From the NCBI RefSeq assembly GCF_024199985.1, contig NZ_JANARS010000010.1, forward strand, positions 62,001 to 126,000: a DNA stretch of 64,000 nt, read 5' to 3'. The stretch is from Nocardioides pinisoli. Its GTDB lineage: Bacteria > Actinomycetota > Actinomycetes > Propionibacteriales > Nocardioidaceae. Position numbers and translations under genes: made by a program. Shown here piece by piece: positions 1-8,160 of this stretch. Within the stretch, counting starts at the first letter, position 1. Every line of letters begins with the position of its first letter. Under the pieces are notes generated by a model. That model did not search any database and was not told the DNA's origin. It saw only the letters and a program-made list of their open reading frames with translations.

Positions 1-2865
1 GGCGAGCCAGCCCTCGACGTCGGCGCCGTCGACCGACCGCGCCCGGATCTCGTCGACCGAGAGCGGCCCGACCAGGCGCAGGAGGTCGGCGACGGCCTCG
101 GCCCCGCGGGCGCGGCGGTCGGGGGCGAGCCACTGCAGCTCGGCCTCGACCTCGGTCAGCACCTCCGGGTCGAGCAGCTCGCGGAGCTCGGCACGTCCGA
201 GGAGCTCGGCGAGCAGTCCCTGGTCGAGGGAGAGCGCGGCGGCGCGCCGCTCGGCGATGGGGGAGTCGCCCTCGTAGACGAACTGCGCGACGTAGCCGAA
301 GAGGAGGCTGCGCGCGAAGGGGCTGGGCTGGGTGGTCGCGACGTCGACGACGCTGACCTCGCGCCGCTGCACGCGGCCGAGCAGGGCCACCAGGGCCGGG
401 AGGTCGTAGACGTCCTGCAGGCACTCGCGCACGGCCTCGAGCACGATCGGGAAGGCGGGGTACTTCGACGCCACCTCGAGGAGCTGGGCGCTGCGCTGGC
501 GCTGCTGCCACAGCGGGCTGCGACGGCCGGGGTCGCGACGGGGGAGCAGCAGCGCGCGGGCGGCGCACTCGCGGAAGCGGCTGGCGAAAAGCGCCGACCC
601 GCCGACCTCCTGCGTGACGAGCTGCTCGATCTCCTCGGGCTCGAAGACGATGACCTCGCCGGTGGGCGGCTCGGCGTCGGTGTCGGGGATCCGGATGACG
701 ATGCCGTCGTCGGAGGCGACGGCCTGACCGTCGACGTCGAAGCGCTCGCGCAGCCGGGCGTTGATGGCCAGCGCCCACGGTGCGTGGACGGGCGTGCCGT
801 AGGGGGAGTGGACGACCAGGCGCCAGTCGCCCAGCTCGTCGCGGAAGCGCTCGACGACGACCTGGGTGTCGCTCGGCACGACCTGGGTGGCCTGGCGCTG
901 CTCACCGAGGTAGGTGACCAGGTTGGTGGCGGCGTTGGTGTCGAGACCGCGCTCGCGGACGCTCTCGATCGCCGTCGCCGCGGGCTTGGCGGCGAGCTCG
1001 CGGGTGAAGGCGCCGACGGCCGCCCCGAGCTCGGCGGGACGCCCGAGGGCGTCGCCCTTCCAGAACGGCAGGCGACCGGGGATGCCGGGTGCGGGGGTGA
1101 CGAGCACCCGGTCGTGGGTGATGTCCTCGATCCGCCAGCTCGTGGCGCCGAGGGCGAAGATGTCGCCCACCCGCGACTCGTAGACCATCTCCTCGTCGAG
1201 CTCGCCGACCCGGCTGGCCTTCTCGCCGACGAGGAAGACGCCGAACAGGCCGCGGTCGGGGATGGTGCCACCGCTGGTCACGGCCAGTCGCTGGGCGCCG
1301 GGTCGGCCGCTGAGCTGGCCGGTGACGCGGTCCCACACGATGCGCGGGCGCAGCTCGGCGAACTCGTCGCTGGGGTAGCGGCCGCTGAGCAGGTCGAGGG
1401 TCGCGTCGTAGGCGGAGCGGGGGAGCTGGGTGTAGGACGCCGCGCGCGTGACGAGCGAGAAGAGCTCGTCGACCTGCCACTCCTCCATCGCGAGGGCGGC
1501 CACGACCTGCTGGGCGAGCACGTCGAGCGGGTTGGCCGGGACCGCCATCTTCTCGATGGCTCCCGACCGCATCCGCTCGACCGACACGGCCGTCTGGGCG
1601 AGGTCGCCGCGGTGCTTGGGGAACAGCACCCCACGGCTCACCTCGCCCACCTGGTGACCGGCGCGACCGACGCGCTGCAGCGCGCTGGCGACGCTGGGCG
1701 GGGACTCGATCTGGACCACGAGATCGACCGACCCCATGTCGATGCCGAGCTCGAGGCTGCTCGTCGCCACGACGCACGGGAGCCGGCCGCGCTTGAGGTC
1801 TTCCTCGATGACGGCGCGCTGCTCCTTGGAGACCGAGCCGTGGTGGGCCTTGGCGATGACCGTCTCGGCGCCGCTGCTCTGGCCCGACTGGGCCATCACC
1901 TGGGCAGGCGCCCGGCCCGGAGCCGCGGCCTGCTCCGCATCCGCCTCCTCGGCTCGCTCGGCCGCGATCTCGTTGAGCCGGGCGGTGAGCCGCTCCGCGA
2001 GCCGCCGGGAGTTGGCGAAGACGATCGTCGAGCGGTGCTGCTCGACGAGGTCGACGACGTGCTCCTCCACGTGGGGCCAGATGCTCGTCGCCCGGCCGGG
2101 GTCGCCGGACTCCTCGTCGTAGTCCTCGGGCATCGTCATGTCCTCGACGGGCACGACGACGCGCAGGTCCCACTCCTTGGTGCTGGGCGGGGCCACGATC
2201 TCGACCGGCTGGGTGCCTCCGAGGAAGCGGGCGACCTCCTCGAGCGGTCGCACGGTGGCGCTGAGGCCGATGCGCTGGGCGGGCTTCTCGAGCAGGTGGT
2301 CGAGGCGCTCGAGGCTGATGCCGAGGTGGGCGCCGCGCTTGGTGCCGGCCACTGCGTGCACCTCGTCGATGATCACGGTGTCGACGCCGCGCAGTGTCTC
2401 GCGCGCCTGGCTCGTCAGCATGAGGAACAGCGACTCGGGCGTGGTGATGAGGATGTCGGGCGGCGTGGTGCCGAGCTTGCGACGATCGGCCGGGCTGGTG
2501 TCGCCGGACCGCAGCCCGACCGTCAGGTCGGGCACCGTGGTCTCGAGCCGCTCGGCGGTGTTGCGGATGCCGGTCAGCGGGGCGCGCAGGTTGCGCTCGA
2601 CGTCCACGCCGAGCGCCTTCAGCGGCGAGATGTAGAGCACGCGGGTGCGCCGGGACTTGTCGTCGGGCCGCTCCGAGCTGAGCAGGCGGTCGATCGCGTG
2701 CAGGAAGGCGCTCAGCGTCTTGCCGCTGCCGGTCGGCGCGACGACCAGCGCGTTCTTGCCGGCGGCGATGGCGTCCCAGGCGCCCTCCTGCGCCGGGGTA
2801 GGGCTCGCGAAGGACGCCTCGAACCACGCGCGCGTGGGCGCACTGAAGCGGTCGAGGGCACTCAT
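1..2865 (-). CDS. lhr: Lhr-family ATP-dependent DNA helicase (C-terminus beyond window)
   Basis: Superfamily 2 3'-to-5' helicase of the Lhr (large helicase-related) type, a cytoplasmic DNA-repair ATPase. The reading frame opens at an ATG at 2865 and stays open to base 1, giving the first 955 residues of a family that usually runs to about 1,500, so the gene continues past the window edge. Visible motifs are Walker A APTGSGKT (about residues 43-50) and a DEVH box (167-170) followed by AVAGTKRG, which is characteristic of Lhr rather than RecQ or UvrB. There is no Shine-Dalgarno sequence. A -10 like box CAGACT ends 7 bases before the ATG, so a leaderless start is likely. A long plus-strand frame across the same DNA is a shadow. 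Confidence 0.93.
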   Translation of the reverse strand, partial: MSALDRFSAPTRAWFEASFASPTPAQEGAWDAIAAGKNALVVAPTGSGKTLSAFLHAIDRLLSSERPDDKSRRTRVLYISPLKALGVDVERNLRAPLTGIRNTAERLETTVPDLTVGLRSGDTSPADRRKLGTTPPDILITTPESLFLMLTSQARETLRGVDTVIIDEVHAVAGTKRGAHLGISLERLDHLLEKPAQRIGLSATVRPLEEVARFLGGTQPVEIVAPPSTKEWDLRVVVPVEDMTMPEDYDEESGDPGRATSIWPHVEEHVVDLVEQHRSTIVFANSRRLAERLTARLNEIAAERAEEADAEQAAAPGRAPAQVMAQSGQSSGAETVIAKAHHGSVSKEQRAVIEEDLKRGRLPCVVATSSLELGIDMGSVDLVVQIESPPSVASALQRVGRAGHQVGEVSRGVLFPKHRGDLAQTAVSVERMRSGAIEKMAVPANPLDVLAQQVVAALAMEEWQVDELFSLVTRAASYTQLPRSAYDATLDLLSGRYPSDEFAELRPRIVWDRVTGQLSGRPGAQRLAVTSGGTIPDRGLFGVFLVGEKASRVGELDEEMVYESRVGDIFALGATSWRIEDITHDRVLVTPAPGIPGRLPFWKGDALGRPAELGAAVGAFTRELAAKPAATAIESVRERGLDTNAATNLVTYLGEQRQATQVVPSDTQVVVERFRDELGDWRLVVHSPYGTPVHAPWALAINARLRERFDVDGQAVASDDGIVIRIPDTDAEPPTGEVIVFEPEEIEQLVTQEVGGSALFASRFRECAARALLLPRRDPGRRSPLWQQRQRSAQLLEVASKYPAFPIVLEAVRECLQDVYDLPALVALLGRVQRREVSVVDVATTQPSPFARSLLFGYVAQFVYEGDSPIAERRAAALSLDQGLLAELLGRAELRELLDPEVLTEVEAELQWLAPDRRARGAEAVADLLRLVGPLSVDEIRARSVDGADVEGWLA

Positions 2866-3000
2866 GCGGAGCAGTCTGACACCGGGGTCCGACAACGGCC
2901 CCGCCCCCAGGGCGGGGTCCGCCGCGCCGGAAGGCCACCAAATCGGGCATGTTCGGACGTGAGCGGCGGCGACGGTCTGCCGTTCGTGCACGCTGGCGAC

Positions 3001-3225
3001 ATGACAGCTGTGGTGCTGGACGAGACGGCCACGGTGGTCCGTGAGCTCGCTCGCGCCGCCGAGGTCTTCGCGCAGCGCGCGCTGGAGCAGGAGGCCTGCC
3101 GTGACCGCGCGCGCCCAGGCACCGCCGTGCAGCACCGCCACGCGCACTCCGCGACGCTGTGGCGCTCGGCCGAGGCGAGCCTCCGCACCCGCATCAGCGA
3201 GCTGGAGACCGCGTCGTTCCTCTGA
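3001..3225 (+). CDS. Small hypothetical protein, 74 aa
   Basis: A short, charged, probably helical protein of unknown function. It begins MTAVVLDETATVV and has a run rich in Glu, Arg and Ala (VRELARAAEVFAQRALEQEA). No signal peptide, membrane segment or known domain was recognised. It is divergent from the Lhr helicase. The ATG at 3001 has no Shine-Dalgarno but lies 6 bases after CACGCT (2989-2994), the -10-to-start spacing seen at many genes in this window, which supports this start over upstream in-frame options. The frame shares no sequence with a neighbour on the other strand, so it is probably real, but function is unknown. Confidence 0.55.
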   Translation: MTAVVLDETATVVRELARAAEVFAQRALEQEACRDRARPGTAVQHRHAHSATLWRSAEASLRTRISELETASFL

Positions 3226-3352
3226 CCGGCACGGCGCCACGGGACGCGCGTCAGGCGGCGCGGACATCCTCGATTTGGGAGACGCCCCCGCCGCAGCCCG
3301 GGCGTACTGTCGCGAGGTGGGCGCCGTGCCCCAACGACATGGAGGTCGCGCC

Positions 3353-4876
3353 ATGGGATCACTCGTCCGCACGTCCCGGGTGCTCGTCGCGGCGGGGCTC
3401 GCCGCAGGGGTCCTCGCCTCGGTCGGAGCCGCGGCCGCACCGGCCGGGCCCGGCCCCCGCTACACCGCCGGCGCGGACGGAGCGGGTGACGCCTACTTCC
3501 CGCTCGCAGGCAACGGCGGCTACGACGTCACGCACTACGACCTCGACATCGACTACGTGCCCCCGGTGGCGACGGTTCCCCCCACGCCCCTGTCACAGAT
3601 CCGCGGTCGGCTCGACGGCGTCGCGACGATCGACCTCGTGGCGCGTCAGGACCTCGACCGCTTCAACCTCGACCTGCGCGGCATGACGGTGTCGGGGCTG
3701 GCGATCAACGGGAAGCGCGCCACCGGCATCGAGCCGCCCGCGGACGGCGTCGAGGTCGAGGGAGCGGCGTACTGGCAGGTCCAGGACGACGCGAACCGCC
3801 GGTGGGAGCTGACGGTCCAGCCGCGGCCCAAGCTCAAGGCGGGGCAGCCGGCGCGGGTGGTCGTCACCTACGGCGGCGAGACGTCGCGCCCGACCGACAT
3901 CGAGGGTGCGCTCTACGGCTGGGTGACCACGCGTGACGGCGCGATGGTGGTCAGCGAGCCGGAGGGGTCGATGACCTGGTACCCCGTCAACGACCACCAG
4001 CGGGACAAGGCGAGCTACAGCTTCGAGATCACGGTGCCCGCCGGCAAGACCGCGGTGGCCAACGGTCTGCCCGCCGGGGAGCCGGTGACGGCGGACGGGG
4101 AGACGACCTGGTCGTGGGAGGCCCCGGACCAGCAGGCCAGCTATCTCACGACGGCGTCCGTCGGTGACTTCGTCCGACGACCGGTGACGACCTCGGCGAG
4201 CGGGGTGCCGATCCTCGACTTCGTCGACGCCAAGATCACGGGCAACGCCCTCGCCAACACGAACACCAACCTGGCGCTGCAGGCACGGATGATCGACTTC
4301 TTCGAGTCCCGCTTCGGCCCCTACCCGTTCAACTCCTACGGCTCGATCGTCGACAACGACAGCGTCGGCTACGCCCTCGAGACGCAGACCCGGCCCGTCT
4401 ACTCGGGACAGGCGTCGCAGGGAACGGTCGCGCACGAGCTCGCGCACCAGTGGCTCGGCAACGCGGTCAGCCCCGACACGTGGCAGCACATCTGGCTCAA
4501 CGAGGGCTGGGCCACCTACGCCAGCTGGCTGTGGGCCGAGGAGAACGGTGGCACCACCGCGCAGCAGGCGTTCGCCAGCTGGTACGCCCCGGCCCGCACG
4601 GCGGCCTACTGGGCGCTGCCCATCGGCGATCCCGGCCCGCTCGGCCTCTTCGCGACGCAGGTCTACAACCGCGGGGCGGGCACGCTCCACGCGCTGCGCG
4701 TCAAGGTCGGCGACCAGGCGTTCTTCGCGGCGACGCGCGAGTGGCTCGAGACGTACGACGACTCGACCGGGACGACCGACGACTTCATCGCGGTCTTCGA
4801 GGAGGAGTCCGGCCAGGACCTCTCGGCGTTCTTCCACACCTGGCTGTTCGCCCCGGAGAAGCCCACCACCTGGTAG
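3353..4876 (+). CDS. Secreted M1-family zinc metallopeptidase
   Basis: Zinc-dependent aminopeptidase-like enzyme of family M1, predicted to be exported. The 507-residue product starts with a basic then hydrophobic stretch ending in AAAA (about residues 1-30), a typical Sec signal peptide. The beta-rich N-terminal M1 domain covers roughly 45-230. The catalytic region holds HELAH (361-365) and the third zinc ligand Glu384 in NEGWATY, fitting the HExxH-x18-E signature. The classic GAMEN exopeptidase motif appears as a divergent segment near GYALETQT, so substrate preference is uncertain. The ATG at 3353 was chosen because GGAGG lies just upstream and because it gives the signal peptide. An upstream in-frame extension would bury it. 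Confidence 0.88.
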   Translation: MGSLVRTSRVLVAAGLAAGVLASVGAAAAPAGPGPRYTAGADGAGDAYFPLAGNGGYDVTHYDLDIDYVPPVATVPPTPLSQIRGRLDGVATIDLVARQDLDRFNLDLRGMTVSGLAINGKRATGIEPPADGVEVEGAAYWQVQDDANRRWELTVQPRPKLKAGQPARVVVTYGGETSRPTDIEGALYGWVTTRDGAMVVSEPEGSMTWYPVNDHQRDKASYSFEITVPAGKTAVANGLPAGEPVTADGETTWSWEAPDQQASYLTTASVGDFVRRPVTTSASGVPILDFVDAKITGNALANTNTNLALQARMIDFFESRFGPYPFNSYGSIVDNDSVGYALETQTRPVYSGQASQGTVAHELAHQWLGNAVSPDTWQHIWLNEGWATYASWLWAEENGGTTAQQAFASWYAPARTAAYWALPIGDPGPLGLFATQVYNRGAGTLHALRVKVGDQAFFAATREWLETYDDSTGTTDDFIAVFEEESGQDLSAFFHTWLFAPEKPTTW

Positions 4877-4968
4877 CCGGACGCGGCTGTGAGGCCGGCC
4901 CGGTTTGCCTCGGGTCTGCGTCCGCGTCATGGTGGAGGGGACACATTCTCCCTACGGAAGGAGAGCCC

Positions 4969-5244
4969 GTGCTTGCTCTCACCGAGAACGTGACCGACAT
5001 CGTCAAGAAGCTGGCCGAGGAAGTGCCGGAGATCTCGGCGCTCCGCATCGCCACCGAGTCGGACGGCCAGTCCCTGACGGTGAGTCCCGCCGACCACGCC
5101 GAGTCCGATGACCAGGTCATCGAGCAGGACGGCGCCACGGTCTACGTCGACGGACCGGCCTCGGAGTTCCTCGCCGACAAGGTGCTCGACGGTGGCGTCG
5201 ACGACGACGGCAACATCCAGTTCGCGCTGGGCCAGCAGGCCTGA
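4969..5244 (+). CDS. HesB/IscA-like small protein without cysteines
   Basis: A 91-residue acidic protein with the overall pattern of the HesB/IscA beta fold. It has an N-terminal helix (LTENVTDIVKKLAEE), then the strand-rich middle with DQVIEQDGATVYVD, then the stretch ending DGNIQFALG, where A-type iron-sulfur carriers normally end in a CGCG motif. It contains no cysteine at all, so it cannot ligate a cluster in the canonical way. The start is a GTG at 4969 preceded by GGAAGGAG, one of the clearest Shine-Dalgarno sequences here. It stands alone between the M1 peptidase and a convergent epimerase. Family assignment is from pattern only and is moderately sure. Function is unknown. Confidence 0.6.
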   Translation: MLALTENVTDIVKKLAEEVPEISALRIATESDGQSLTVSPADHAESDDQVIEQDGATVYVDGPASEFLADKVLDGGVDDDGNIQFALGQQA

Positions 5245-5268
5245 GCCGACACGCCTGACCCGACCGGC

Positions 5269-5300
5269 GGAGTCCTGGACCCATGGGGGTCCAGGACTCC
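5269..5300. terminator. Perfect 14-bp stem hairpin between convergent genes
   Basis: GGAGTCCTGGACCC (5269-5282) pairs with GGGTCCAGGACTCC (5287-5300) around a 4-base loop. It lies between the stop of the IscA-like gene (plus) and the stop of the epimerase gene (minus), so it can serve as a bidirectional terminator. There is no T-tract, as is common in high-GC actinobacteria. Confidence 0.75.
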
Positions 5301-5359
5301 GTTGGCGTCAGGGGGCGGTCAGCGCACCTGCACGTCGCAAGTCGTGACCCGCCGCGTGG

Positions 5360-6247
5360 TCACCCGCCCAGCACGTCGCGCCACGAGTGCTGAGGGTCGA
5401 ACCCGACGAGCTCGCGGGCCTTGTCGATGGCGTAGAAGGTCTCGTCGCGGCCCATCTCCCGCCGCACCTCGACCCCGTCGTAGAACCGGTCGATGACCTC
5501 GTCGGTCGTCGCGGCCACCGACATGTCGGCGTTGGCGACGTTGAAGACCTCGTAGCCGAGGCCGTCGGTCTCCAGGCAGCGCTGCACCATCTGGCCGAGG
5601 TCGCGCACGTCGATGTAGGCGAAGATGTTGCGACGTCGCAGCGCCGGGTCGTCGAGGAAGTCCGGGAACATCTCGGCGTACTCGTGCGGCTCGATGACGT
5701 TGTTGATGCGCAGGCCGTAGACGTCGGCGCCGGTGCGCGCCTGGAACGAGCGCGCCGTCACCTCGTTGGCGACCTTGGACATGGCGTAGGAGTCCTCGGG
5801 GACGGTCGGGTGCTCCTCGTCGACGGGCACGTAGAGGGGCTTGCGCTCCCCCTGCGCGAAGCAGACGCCGTACGTCGTCTCGGACGAGGCGAAGACGACC
5901 TTGCGGATGCCGAGCCGGGTCGCGGCCTCGAGTACGTGGTAGGTGCTGAGCACGTTGGTGGCGTAGGTCGCGGAGTCGGCCGTGCGCAGGATCGCCGGGA
6001 CGGCGGCGAAGTGCACGACCGCGTCGTAGGTCGGCTTCTGGGGCAGGTCGAGCTCCTCGAACGTCGCCAGGCCGGCCAGCGCCGAGTAGACCTGGCCGGC
6101 GTCGGTGAGGTCGACCTGCAGGTCGTGCACGTCGGGATGGTCGAGGGGCACGAGGTCGGCGTTGGTGACCTGGTGGCCCTGCTCGGCGAGGTAGGGAGCC
6201 ACGTGCCGGCCGGCCTTGCCGCTGCCGCCGGTGAAGAGGATGCGCAT
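5360..6247 (-). CDS. NAD(P)-dependent epimerase/dehydratase (extended SDR)
   Basis: Cytoplasmic extended short-chain dehydrogenase of 295 residues acting on a nucleotide sugar or related substrate. The Rossmann glycine motif TGGSGKAG is at residues 6-13, an acidic NAD-selecting position follows in NADLVP, and the catalytic triad is suggested by SSETTYG and the YAMSK motif (Tyr and Lys spaced by three). The C-terminal substrate-binding part includes IFAYIDVRDLG. The exact substrate cannot be told from sequence. The ATG at 6247 is preceded by AGGAAGGT, which lies inside the 3' arm of a strong hairpin (6252-6281). It is in the same direction as the upstream ECF42 gene, 65 bases away. Confidence 0.88.
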   Translation of the reverse strand: MRILFTGGSGKAGRHVAPYLAEQGHQVTNADLVPLDHPDVHDLQVDLTDAGQVYSALAGLATFEELDLPQKPTYDAVVHFAAVPAILRTADSATYATNVLSTYHVLEAATRLGIRKVVFASSETTYGVCFAQGERKPLYVPVDEEHPTVPEDSYAMSKVANEVTARSFQARTGADVYGLRINNVIEPHEYAEMFPDFLDDPALRRRNIFAYIDVRDLGQMVQRCLETDGLGYEVFNVANADMSVAATTDEVIDRFYDGVEVRREMGRDETFYAIDKARELVGFDPQHSWRDVLGG

Positions 6248-6251
6248 GGTG

Positions 6252-6281
6252 ACCTTCCTACCGGAGGCCCGGTAGGAAGGT
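6252..6281 (-). promoter_or_regulatory. 13-bp stem hairpin containing the epimerase ribosome binding site
   Basis: ACCTTCCTACCGG (6252-6264) and CCGGTAGGAAGGT (6269-6281) are perfect complements with a 4-base loop. In the minus-strand transcript the 3' arm carries the AGGAAGGT Shine-Dalgarno and ends 4 bases before the start codon at 6247, so folding would hide the ribosome binding site. The same DNA could be a dyad operator, since TACCGG/CCGGTA centres resemble TetR-type sites, or a terminator of the upstream sigma-factor gene. The sequence alone does not decide between these. Confidence 0.65.
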
Positions 6282-6312
6282 CCGCCCCCGCCGTGCTCGC
6301 GCAGTCCCCGGC

Positions 6313-7605
6313 TCAGCCGTCGGCCCGGGCGCGGTTGTCCACCGCCCGCTGCAGCAGCACGCGGCGCTCGCCCTCGTTGCGGGTGAGCTCGGCCGCCTCG
6401 CCGAAGGCCAGTGCGGCGTCCTCGTGCCGGCCGGCCCGCTCGAGCAGGTCGCCACGCACGCTGGGCAGGAGCGGGGAGTCGCCGAGCAGCGAGCCGTCGA
6501 CCGCGTCGAGCACGGCCAGCCCGGCGGCGGCACCGTGCGCGCGCCCGTGGGCCACGGCCCGGTTGACCTCGACGACGGGGCCGGGCGCCGCCCGCGCCAG
6601 GACGTCGTACAACGCGGCGATCCGATCCCAGTCGGTGTCCTCGGCCCGCGCAGCGCCGGCGTGCTCGGCAGCGATGGAGGCCTGCAGGAAGTAGCGGCCG
6701 ACGGGCCTGCCACCGGCAGCGAGCCCGGAGGCGGCCCGCAGCGCGGCGAGCCCGCGCCGGATCATCAGCTGGTCCCACAGCGACCGGTCCTGCGCCTCCA
6801 GCAGCACGGGCGTGCCGTCGGGGGAGAGGCGGGCGGCGGTGCGCGATCCCTGGAGCTCCAGCAGCGCCTGGAGGCCCAGCACCTCGGGCTCGTCGGGCGC
6901 GAGGTCGGCGAGCATGCGAGCCAGCCGGACCGCCTCGGCCGCCAGGTCGGGCCGCATCCAGTCGTCGCCGGCCGTTGCGGTGTAGCCCTCGTTGAAGACC
7001 AGGTAGATCACGGCCGTGACATCGTCGAGGCGGGCCGTCCGCTCCTCGCCGGTCGGCAGCTCGAGCTCGGCTCGGGCGTCCTTGAGGGTCTTCTTGGCCC
7101 GGGAGATGCGCTGGCCCATCGTGGTCTCGCTGGTGAGGAAGGCCCGCGCGATCTCGGCGGTCGTCAGGCCGCCGACCAGTCGCAGGGTGAGCGCCGCCCG
7201 CGACTCCGGGGTCAGGGAGGGGTGGCAGGACAGGAAGACCAGCCGCAGGACGTCGTCCTCGATGTGGTCGACCTGGGCGTCGAGGTCGGGCACCTGTGCC
7301 TCCTCACCCTCCGCGTGCTCGAGCTCGGCGACCTTGCGGCGCAGCGTCTCGGCGCGCCGGAAGTGATCGACGCCCCGGCGCTTCGCCGTCGACATCAGCC
7401 ATGCCGAGGGGTTGTCGGGGATCCCGGACACCGGCCACTGCTCCAGCGCGGCCACGAGCGCGTCCTGGGCGAGGTCCTCGGCGAGGTCGACGTCGCGCGT
7501 CATCCTGGTCAGGGCGCCGACGAGGCGGGCCGACTCGGCCCGCCACGTGGCGATCACGACCCCCGTGGGCCCCGAGAGGTCGTCGTACGTCGTCCCTGCC
7601 GGCAC
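6313..7605 (-). CDS. ECF42-type RNA polymerase sigma factor with TPR-like C-terminus
   Basis: Extracytoplasmic-function sigma factor of 430 residues. The N-terminal sigma region 2 (VDLAEDLAQDALVAALEQW) and region 4 (LRLVGGLTTAEIARAFL with a helix-turn-helix) occupy about the first 190 residues. The remaining 240 form the DUF6596 and helical repeat extension that defines the ECF42 group. These sigmas pair with DGPF/YCII proteins instead of an anti-sigma factor, and such a gene lies directly upstream (stop at 7629, gap 23 bases). The GTG at 7605 was chosen because it begins the conserved part. No good Shine-Dalgarno is visible, so coupling to the upstream gene is likely. A second ECF42 gene is at 46788-48026. 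Confidence 0.9.
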   Translation of the reverse strand: MPAGTTYDDLSGPTGVVIATWRAESARLVGALTRMTRDVDLAEDLAQDALVAALEQWPVSGIPDNPSAWLMSTAKRRGVDHFRRAETLRRKVAELEHAEGEEAQVPDLDAQVDHIEDDVLRLVFLSCHPSLTPESRAALTLRLVGGLTTAEIARAFLTSETTMGQRISRAKKTLKDARAELELPTGEERTARLDDVTAVIYLVFNEGYTATAGDDWMRPDLAAEAVRLARMLADLAPDEPEVLGLQALLELQGSRTAARLSPDGTPVLLEAQDRSLWDQLMIRRGLAALRAASGLAAGGRPVGRYFLQASIAAEHAGAARAEDTDWDRIAALYDVLARAAPGPVVEVNRAVAHGRAHGAAAGLAVLDAVDGSLLGDSPLLPSVRGDLLERAGRHEDAALAFGEAAELTRNEGERRVLLQRAVDNRARADG

Positions 7606-7628
7606 GCGGCCAGCGTAGTGAGCCGACG

Positions 7629-8003
7629 TCAGTCGCCGGGAGCCTCCGGGCCCTCGGACACCTGGCGCAGCGTGGAGACCACGGTGGCCTCCGGCCAGTG
7701 CTTCGCGTGCAGCTCGGCGAAGAGCCGCTGGTCGGCCACGGCCTCCTCGAGGCTGGGGTACTCCATCAGCGACCAGCCGCCGACGACCTCCTTGCCCTCG
7801 GCGTAGGGCCCGTCGACGCGGGTGACCTGGCCCTGGCGGACCACGAAGTTGACGGCGTCCTCGGTGCCGAAGAGGCCGCCGCCGTCGAGGAACGAGCCGT
7901 TGGCGGCGCGCTCCCCGATGAAGACGTCCATCGCGTCGAACAGCGACTGCGGCGGCATGCCGATGTTCTCCTCCATCCTGACGAATCCCATGAATCGCGG
8001 CAT
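7629..8003 (-). CDS. YCII-related DGPF-family protein paired with ECF42 sigma
   Basis: Small 124-residue cytoplasmic protein of the YCII/DGPF superfamily (ferredoxin-like fold). The hallmark segment is VDGPYAEGKEVVGGW at about residues 67-81, with DGPY replacing the DGPF of most members. Family members are encoded beside ECF42 sigma factors, and genetic work in Streptomyces did not give them a simple anti-sigma role. Their function is still unclear. The ATG at 8003 has a strong AGGAGG 9 bases upstream. The gene is first in a two-gene operon with the sigma factor and is preceded by a promoter matching the ECF42 consensus (8048-8074). Confidence 0.9.
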   Translation of the reverse strand: MPRFMGFVRMEENIGMPPQSLFDAMDVFIGERAANGSFLDGGGLFGTEDAVNFVVRQGQVTRVDGPYAEGKEVVGGWSLMEYPSLEEAVADQRLFAELHAKHWPEATVVSTLRQVSEGPEAPGD

Positions 8004-8047
8004 TGTTCGTTCCTCCTGTGGTGCGGTGGGTGTGTTCTCGCACGTAC

Positions 8048-8074
8048 GTCGAACGGGCGCGGCGCACCTCGACA
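8048..8074 (-). promoter_or_regulatory. ECF42-type promoter, TGTCGA-N17-CGAC
   Basis: Reading the minus strand, TGTCGA (8074-8069) is followed by 17 bases and CGAC (8051-8048), about 45 bases before the DGPF start. Published ECF42 promoters carry TGTCGA at -35 and CGA/TC at -10. The second ECF42 operon has the same boxes at the same spacing (49156-49182), so both loops are probably autoregulated. Confidence 0.75.
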
Positions 8075-8160
8075 TCGATGTCGCACATTTCTCCGACGTC
8101 TTTTCCCGACATCCTTCTCCGGGCGGGGCCGCGCTTGCCACCCCCGCGCACCATGGACGC

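Noticed and set aside
784..3225. Very long plus-strand frame (813 codons) opposite the Lhr helicase
   Set aside because: Its codons mirror the helicase and the translation is low-complexity. Only its last 74 codons, from the ATG at 3001, lie outside the helicase and were called separately.
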